Part shown: one piece after another, positions 1 to 4,186 of the stretch
Position numbering within the stretch: the first letter of the stretch is position 1
Layout: each line of letters starts with the position of its first letter
NCBI GenBank assembly: GCA_049316905.1
Contig: JBMOJH010000151.1
Coordinates: 1-6,019 of the forward strand
Source: CAIPVR01 sp049316905
GTDB taxonomy: Bacteria; Actinomycetota; Acidimicrobiia; Acidimicrobiales; Microtrichaceae
Direction: 5' to 3'
DNA: 6,019 nt
Translations under genes and position numbers: made by a program
Notes under the pieces: model-generated
What the model saw: only the letters and a program-made list of their open reading frames with translations
Databases searched by the model: none
Told to the model about the DNA's origin: nothing

Positions 1-155
1 TCCGGGAGCCGCAGCTTCGACAGCGGCTTGAACGACGCGGCCTCCTTCAGCCTGCCGACCTCCGGGAAGAACGCGACGACGGACACGGACAGGACCAGGA
101 CGCCCACACCGAGGACGCCGAGGAACTTGAGGAGGAGCTTCGTGGAACGGTTCAT
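1..155 (-). CDS. N-terminus of a signal-anchor membrane protein (partial; possibly a class A penicillin-binding protein)
   Basis: Only the first 51 codons are visible; the gene runs off the left edge. It starts at the ATG complementary to 153-155. Almost every third codon position is G or C and there is no stop, which strongly supports real coding. The product begins with a short basic stretch (MNRSTK), then a hydrophobic segment at about residues 7-30 (LLLKFLGVLGVGVLVLSVSV and on), then a more polar stretch rich in Lys, Ser and Leu. This is the shape of an uncleaved signal anchor with the bulk of the protein outside the membrane. Short-cytoplasmic-tail N-termini like this occur in class A penicillin-binding proteins of actinobacteria, but no catalytic motif is in view, so that identity is a guess. 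The frame stays open upstream without a better ATG or GTG, and no convincing Shine-Dalgarno precedes the ATG. It is divergent from the F420 oxidoreductase gene. Confidence 0.7.
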   Translation of the reverse strand, partial: MNRSTKLLLKFLGVLGVGVLVLSVSVVAFFPEVGRLKEAASFKPLSKLRLP

Positions 156-293
156 GGGGGGTGTGTCGCGGACGGGTCCGGCGCCAACGACCGTAGCGGC
201 CCGGGCCGTCGCGACCGCACCGCTGCGGTGGGTCGAACCTCCCGTTCCTGAGAACTGCTCTAGCCTCGGCGCACCACTGATCCGGGAGGCACC
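156..293. promoter_or_regulatory. Divergent intergenic region with operator-like dyad
   Basis: This 138-bp spacer separates two divergent genes, so it must hold the promoters of both. The clearest element is an inverted repeat at 212-235: CGACC (212-216), one unpaired G, CACCGC, a central T, GCGGTG, GGTCG (231-235), giving 11 matched pairs. A second perfect palindrome, CGGCCCGGGCCG, lies at 197-208, though GC-rich sequence makes such palindromes easily. Toward the right is a possible -10 element TAGCCT (261-266) for the plus-strand gene. I see no convincing -35 at the right distance, so the promoter call is weak. Confidence 0.4.
284..289 (+). promoter_or_regulatory. Shine-Dalgarno GGGAGG for the GTG start at 294
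   Basis: GGGAGG lies four bases upstream of the GTG at 294. It decides the start of the F420-dependent oxidoreductase gene, because the family's conserved N-terminus (FRFGIQ) begins seven residues into the protein made from this GTG. Confidence 0.75.
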
Positions 294-1232
294 GTGGCCC
301 ATCCCCGCCGTTTCCGTTTCGGCATCCAGCTCAGCCAGCCCTTCGCCGGCACCACATGGCAGGAGACCGCCCGCCGGGTCGAGGAGCTCGGCTACTCGAC
401 CCTCTTCGTGCCGGATCACTTCGGGGACCAGCTCGCGCCGATCACGGCACTGGCCGTGGCCGCGGAGGCCACCACCACCCTGCGGGTCGGCGCGCTCGTG
501 TTCGACAACGACTACCGCCACCCGGTGGTGCTCGCCACCGAGACCGCCACGCTCGACGTGCTGTCGGCCGGGCGGGTGGAACTCGGCCTCGGAGCCGGGT
601 GGATGGCCACCGACTACGAGCAGTCCGGCATGCCCTACGACCGGGCCGGGGTGCGCGTGGACCGCTTCGCCGAGGGCCTCGCGGTCATCAAGGGCCTCTG
701 GGGTGACGAGCCCGTCACCTTCGCCGGTGAGCACTACACGATCACCGGCCTCGACGGGCGTCCGAAGCCGCACACGCCCGGCGGCCCGCCCGTGCTCGTG
801 GGCGGCGGCGGGCGGCGGGTGCTGTCGATCGCGGCCCGCTCGGCCGACATCGTGGGCGTCAACCCCAACTTGAAGGCCGGCGAGATCGGCCCCGACGCCA
901 TCGCGGACGCCATGGCCGGGCCCACCGACGAGAAGGTGGCCTGGGTCCGGGAGGCCGCCGGCGAGCGCTTCGACGACCTGGAACTGAACGTGCTGTCGTT
1001 CGTGTCGTCGATCACCGACGACCCCGCCACCCTCCTCGACGGCATGGCCGCGATGTTCGGGGTCGGGTCGGAGGAGATCACCTCGGCACCCACGGTGGTG
1101 GTGGGCACCCGGTCCGGTGCGGCGGAGCTGCTCGAGGCCCGGCGCGAGCGGTGGGGGTTCTCCTACTACGTGTTCCAGGGCGACTCGGCCGAGGTCATGG
1201 CCCCGCTGGTGGCCGACCTGACCGGCCGCTGA
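294..1232 (+). CDS. F420-dependent LLM-class oxidoreductase, TIGR03621 (MSMEG_2516-like) family
   Basis: Predicted cytoplasmic TIM-barrel flavin-like oxidoreductase of the bacterial luciferase superfamily that uses coenzyme F420; the substrate is unknown. The 312-residue protein matches the family along its whole length: FRFGIQ at the first strand (residues 8-12), TARRVEELGY (25-34), VPDHF (39-43), the stretch DNDYRHP (71-77) followed by SAGRVELGLGAGW (91-103), GLWGDEPVTFAGEHY (134-148) and a glycine-rich cofactor-phosphate loop VLVGGGGRR (167-175). The RHP and SAGRxELGLGAGW pattern is the one I associate with TIGR03621. The GTG start follows a good Shine-Dalgarno. The length is normal and I see no damage. 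The next gene starts two bases after this stop, so the two are probably one operon. Actinobacteria carry many paralogues of this family, and the sequence alone does not tell which reaction this one performs. Confidence 0.9.
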   Translation: MAHPRRFRFGIQLSQPFAGTTWQETARRVEELGYSTLFVPDHFGDQLAPITALAVAAEATTTLRVGALVFDNDYRHPVVLATETATLDVLSAGRVELGLGAGWMATDYEQSGMPYDRAGVRVDRFAEGLAVIKGLWGDEPVTFAGEHYTITGLDGRPKPHTPGGPPVLVGGGGRRVLSIAARSADIVGVNPNLKAGEIGPDAIADAMAGPTDEKVAWVREAAGERFDDLELNVLSFVSSITDDPATLLDGMAAMFGVGSEEITSAPTVVVGTRSGAAELLEARRERWGFSYYVFQGDSAEVMAPLVADLTGR

Positions 1233-1234
1233 CC

Positions 1235-2272
1235 GTGCTGCGCCGACCGCGGGCCCGGCAGGGCGGCCGTCGGCGGCTGGCCCTCGCCGGCGCCGGCGCG
1301 ATGGGCGCCGTGCACGCGCTGGCCGCCGAGGCGGCCGGTCTCGAGGTGGTGGCCGTGGCCTCGGCGGGCGGCGACTCGGCCCGTCACCTCGCCGGTCAGC
1401 TCGAGGCCCGGAAGGTGGCGTCGGAGGACCTCCCCGCGGGGGCGGACCTCGTCGTGGTGGCCACCCCGCCCGACGCCCACGCGGCCCTCGCCCTCCAATG
1501 CCTGCGGGCGGGCGCGGCGGTGCTGGTGGAGAAGCCCCTCGCGGTCACCCTGGCCGAGGCCGACCTCCTCGTCGCCGCCGCGGCGGAGGGGCCGGGCCGT
1601 CTGGTCGTGGCCGAGAACCTGCTGCACGCCCCGGCGTGGCGGGCGGTCCGGGCGTCCGGCGGCGGCCTCGGGACGCTCACGCACGTGTCGGCGCGCACCG
1701 TGCAGCCACCGCCGACCTGGGGCCACTTCACCCGGCCGCTGCGCGACGGCGGCGTGCTGTTCGACCTCGGCCCGCACCCGGTGGCACTGGTCCTCGAACT
1801 GGTGGCCACCGCGCCGGTCGCCGTCGCGGCGGAGCTCCGCTCGTCCCGCGAGGACGGCGCGGATGACGAGGCCGACGTGCGTCTGCGGTTCGCCGACGGA
1901 ACGGTCGCGTGCCTCGAGGTGTCCTGGACAGCGACCGAACCGGTGTGGGACCTCCAGGTGGCCGGGACCGCCGGCGTGGTGCGCCTCGAGCTGTTCCCCG
2001 ACACGGTCGTGGAGCGCGACGGAGATCCCGTGCCGCTCGACGACCACCGTCACCCGTCGGTGGCCGACCCCTCGCTGGAGCGCTTCGGCTACGTCGACCA
2101 GCTCCTGGACCTGGCCGCGGGCGGCCGGAGCTGCCAGAGCGTCGGACAAGCCGCCGAGGTGCTCGAGGTGATCACCGCCGCGTACGCGTCCGCCGGCCGC
2201 ACCGGCGCCGAGGTGGCGCTCCCGTTCGACGGCGACCGGACGCGCCCGCCGCTCGCGCACTGGTGGGGCTGA
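1235..2272 (+). CDS. Gfo/Idh/MocA-family NAD(P)-dependent oxidoreductase
   Basis: Predicted cytoplasmic dehydrogenase of 345 residues acting on a sugar, cyclitol or similar hydroxylated substrate with NAD(P). The N-terminal Rossmann fold shows GAGAMG (residues 19-24) after a basic lead-in, then VVVATPPDAH (73-82) and the family hallmark EKP (99-101), whose Lys100 is the expected catalytic lysine. The C-terminal domain contains GGVLFDLGPHP (172-182), with Asp177 and His181 in the usual D-x-G-x-H arrangement. The frame is open back to 1151, but upstream residues overlap the previous gene and read as shadow. The GTG at 1235 keeps the whole nucleotide-binding motif, whereas the ATG at 1301 would cut it. 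No clear Shine-Dalgarno precedes this GTG, which fits reinitiation after the F420 gene's stop at 1232. The substrate cannot be read from the sequence. Confidence 0.85.
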   Translation: MLRRPRARQGGRRRLALAGAGAMGAVHALAAEAAGLEVVAVASAGGDSARHLAGQLEARKVASEDLPAGADLVVVATPPDAHAALALQCLRAGAAVLVEKPLAVTLAEADLLVAAAAEGPGRLVVAENLLHAPAWRAVRASGGGLGTLTHVSARTVQPPPTWGHFTRPLRDGGVLFDLGPHPVALVLELVATAPVAVAAELRSSREDGADDEADVRLRFADGTVACLEVSWTATEPVWDLQVAGTAGVVRLELFPDTVVERDGDPVPLDDHRHPSVADPSLERFGYVDQLLDLAAGGRSCQSVGQAAEVLEVITAAYASAGRTGAEVALPFDGDRTRPPLAHWWG

Positions 2273-2273
2273 C

Positions 2274-2299
2274 GGGGCCGACCGGCCGGATCGCGCCCC
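2274..2299 (+). terminator. Possible terminator hairpin after the oxidoreductase pair
   Basis: GGGGCCGA (2274-2281) can pair with TCG-C-GCCCC (2291-2299), giving eight pairs with one bulged C and a nine-base loop that is itself CCGGCCGG-rich. It starts two bases after the Gfo/Idh stop. No T-tract follows (the sequence continues CGCGAAATCC), so it would be a weak or L-shaped actinobacterial terminator at best. The rest of the 69-bp gap up to 2341 shows no convincing promoter motif. Confidence 0.35.
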
Positions 2300-2341
2300 G
2301 CGAAATCCTCACATCACGGCGCCGGGCACCGATCGGATCCC

Positions 2342-2989
2342 ATGTTCCGACCTCGCCTGCTCCTCCTCCTCGCCGCCGCGTCCGCCGCGCTCGCCGCCGG
2401 GTGCGGCGGCTCGTCGACCGCCTCCGGACCGACCACGTCCACCACCACCACGGTGGCGGCCGTCGGTGGTCCCGTCGACGCAGCCACCCCGGCGCCGTCC
2501 TCGACATCCACGTCGAGCACCACCAGTACGACCGCGGCTCCCGCCGCGGGTGCCTGCCCGGTGGGCCGCTGGCGCCAGGACGGTCTGCCCGCCGGCTTCC
2601 CGGGCACCATCCAGTCCGGCGGCACCGGCATGGTGATCGTGGTCGAATCCGACGGCGCCGTCACCCAGGACTTCAGCGAGTACGAGCCGGTGGTGGCCAC
2701 CAGCTCGGCGTCACCCGACGCACGGGTGACCTACTCGCCGACCGGCGTGATCCGGGCCCGGGTGGATCTGGGTACCGGGGGTCCTGAGTGGACCGTCACG
2801 GGTGCCGACGCGTCAGGCCTCGGCGGCAACGGTCAGATGGAGATGGCCGGCGAGGTCATCCCCATCGACGACCTGGGCCAGATCGCCTCGTCCATCGGCG
2901 GGGGTGACGGCGCCCGTCTCGGCTGCGCAGGGAACGACACGCTGAAGGTCACGGCGGGTCCGCTCACCTACAGCTTCTTCCGGGCCTGA
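2342..2989 (+). CDS. Secreted lipoprotein with Thr/Ser-rich linker, function unknown
   Basis: A 215-residue protein exported and probably lipid-anchored to the outer face of the membrane. Residues 1-20 form a lipoprotein signal: basic MFRPR, a Leu/Ala core, and lipobox AAG-C with Cys21 as the lipidated residue. Ala rather than Leu sits at -3, a mild departure. Residues 22-71 are a low-complexity Thr/Ser/Ala/Pro linker (for example SSTSTSSTTSTTAAP). The folded part (72-215) opens with CPVGRW and contains MVIVVESDGAVT, VTYSPTGVIRARV and, near the end, GCAGNDTLKV and YSFFRA. Alternating hydrophobic strands and the GRW/GNDTLKV pattern suggest a small lipocalin-like beta-barrel of a kind seen in actinobacterial secreted proteins; this is inference. 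The only cysteines in the mature domain are Cys72 and Cys195, one near each end, and they could form a disulfide. The ATG at 2342 has only a weak upstream GGA. The gene is convergent with nrdB. Confidence 0.8.
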   Translation: MFRPRLLLLLAAASAALAAGCGGSSTASGPTTSTTTTVAAVGGPVDAATPAPSSTSTSSTTSTTAAPAAGACPVGRWRQDGLPAGFPGTIQSGGTGMVIVVESDGAVTQDFSEYEPVVATSSASPDARVTYSPTGVIRARVDLGTGGPEWTVTGADASGLGGNGQMEMAGEVIPIDDLGQIASSIGGGDGARLGCAGNDTLKVTAGPLTYSFFRA

Positions 2990-3024
2990 GCGTGCTCCCG
3001 GGCCCGACGGCCCGGGCCGCTCAG
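2986..3024. terminator. Bidirectional hairpin between convergent genes
   Basis: Two nested stems can form. The inner stem pairs CCCGGGCC (2997-3004) with GGCCCGGG (3009-3016) around a CGAC loop. The outer stem pairs CTGAGCG (2986-2992) with CGCTCAG (3018-3024), with a four-base left and one-base right internal loop between them. Being an inverted repeat, it works on transcripts from both sides, and only 31 bp separate the lipoprotein and nrdB stop codons. Both stop codons lie inside the outer stem. No U-tract flanks it on either strand, so classical intrinsic termination is not certain. Confidence 0.65.
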
Positions 3025-4112
3025 AAGTCGGCGTCGAGGGCGAAGTCGCCCTTCACGCCCACCTGGTAGGCCGAGACCGTCCGCTCGAAGAAGTTGGTGA
3101 GCTCCTGCACGTCCTGGAGCTCCATGAAGTCGAACGGGTTGCGTGACCCGAAGGCCTTCTCGAGCCCGAGGGTGAGCAGACGCTGGTCGGCCACGTACTG
3201 CAGGTACTCGCGGGTGTCGGTCAGCGACAGCCCGGAGATGCCCTGCGACAGCAGGTCCTCGGCGAAGGCGAACTCCACCGAGACCGCCTCCCGGATCATC
3301 TCGGTGACCCGGCGGCCGAGGTCGGCGTCGAACAGGTCGGGCTCCTCGCGGCGCACCTGCTCGATGACCTCGAAGGCGAAGTTCATGTGGCAGGACTCGT
3401 CGCGGAACACCCAGTTCGTCCCGGCGGCCAGGCCGTTGAGCAGGCCCTTCGATCGCAGGAAGTACACGTAGGCGAACGCCGCGAAGAAGAACAGGCCCTC
3501 GATGCAGGCGGCGAAGCAGATGAGGTTCAGCAGGAACTGCTGGCGGTCCTCACGCGTCTCGAGCTGGTCGAGCGAGTTGATCGACTCGATCCACTTGAAG
3601 CAGAACTCGCCCTTGGCGCGGATCGACGGGATGTTCTCGATCGCCGCGAACGCCTCGGCGCGCTCGTCGTGGTCGGGGATGTAGGTGTCGAGCAGGGTCA
3701 GGTAGAACTGGACGTGCTGGGCCTCCTCGAACAGCTGGCGGCTCAGGTACATCCGCCCCTCGGGCGTGTTGATGTGCTTGTAGAGGTTGAGCACCAGGTT
3801 GTTCGCCACGATCGAGTCGCCGGTGGCGAAGAACGCCACGAGGCGGTTGATCAGGTGCCGCTCGGCGGGCAGCAGCTTGCGGTCCAGGTCGACCAGGTCG
3901 TCGGAGAAGTCGATCTCCTCCACGTTCCACGTGTTGCGGATGGCGTCGAGGTACATGTCATAGAACTGCGGGTACCGCATCGGCCGCAGCGTGAGGTGGA
4001 AGCCGGGGTCGAGCAGGTTGCCGCCCTCGGTGGTGGGCACGGCCGAGGGGCCGGTGAGGTCGACGATCGGCTCGGCGGTCAGGGGCAGGCTGGTGGGATC
4101 GGTCAGGGCCAT
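3021..4112 (-). CDS. nrdB: Class I ribonucleoside-diphosphate reductase, small (radical-generating) subunit NrdB
   Basis: This 363-residue ferritin-like protein houses the dinuclear metal centre and stable radical that start ribonucleotide reduction in NrdA. Every ligand can be placed by spacing to E. coli NrdB: Asp99 (in FFATGDS), Glu130 and His133 (in FEEAQH), Glu205 (in ACIEG), Glu239 and His242 (in RDESCH). Tyr137, four residues after His133, occupies the position of E. coli radical Tyr122. This argues for a Tyr-radical enzyme and against the Chlamydia-type Mn/Fe group, which has Phe there. Tyr349 in SAYQVG matches radical-relay Tyr356, and the acidic tail ending ALDADF is the expected NrdA-docking peptide. 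The wording resembles Streptomyces NrdB. The ATG at 4112 has CCTCCT (AGGAGG on the coding strand) at 4123-4128, ten bases upstream. It follows nrdA by 74 bp on the same strand. Confidence 0.95.
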   Translation of the reverse strand: MALTDPTSLPLTAEPIVDLTGPSAVPTTEGGNLLDPGFHLTLRPMRYPQFYDMYLDAIRNTWNVEEIDFSDDLVDLDRKLLPAERHLINRLVAFFATGDSIVANNLVLNLYKHINTPEGRMYLSRQLFEEAQHVQFYLTLLDTYIPDHDERAEAFAAIENIPSIRAKGEFCFKWIESINSLDQLETREDRQQFLLNLICFAACIEGLFFFAAFAYVYFLRSKGLLNGLAAGTNWVFRDESCHMNFAFEVIEQVRREEPDLFDADLGRRVTEMIREAVSVEFAFAEDLLSQGISGLSLTDTREYLQYVADQRLLTLGLEKAFGSRNPFDFMELQDVQELTNFFERTVSAYQVGVKGDFALDADF

Positions 4113-4122
4113 GGGGCGCGGT

Positions 4123-4128
4123 CCTCCT
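4123..4128 (-). promoter_or_regulatory. Shine-Dalgarno AGGAGG for nrdB
   Basis: Read on the minus strand, AGGAGG lies ten bases before the nrdB ATG at 4112. The 74-bp nrdA-nrdB gap (4113-4186) otherwise shows no clear terminator or separate promoter, which supports co-transcription from upstream of nrdA. Confidence 0.65.
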
Positions 4129-4186
4129 GGTGGGACGTGCGGTCAGGGGTTCGTTCGGTGGGGTGCGGGGCCGGTGGCCGGGGCGG

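Noticed and set aside
197..208. Perfect palindrome CGGCCCGGGCCG as an operator
   Set aside because: It is made only of G and C in very GC-rich DNA, where such palindromes arise readily. It is less convincing than the neighbouring dyad at 212-235.
233..249. LexA (SOS) box TCGAAC...GTTC
   Set aside because: The gap between GAAC and GTTC is five bases rather than four and the right arm lacks the final GA, so it does not match the known actinobacterial SOS box.
28..873. Plus-strand 281-residue open frame overlapping the F420 gene
   Set aside because: It is rich in Arg, Pro and Ser, has no recognisable motif, and runs in another frame across a gene with clear family matches. It is a GC-rich shadow frame.
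1151..1234. Upstream extension of the Gfo/Idh frame to an ATG at 1151
   Set aside because: The extra 28 residues overlap the end of the F420 gene, resemble no Gfo/Idh N-terminus and are Arg/Gly-rich shadow sequence. The GTG at 1235 fits better.
1166..2260. Minus-strand 364-residue open frame opposite the Gfo/Idh gene
   Set aside because: Long antisense frames are expected in high-GC coding DNA. The product is Arg/Gly/His-rich without motifs, while the plus strand has GAGAMG, EKP and DLGPH.
4113..4186. Separate promoter or small gene between nrdA and nrdB
   Set aside because: The 74-bp gap shows only the nrdB ribosome binding site. It has no good -10/-35 pair, no strong hairpin and no room for a credible gene.
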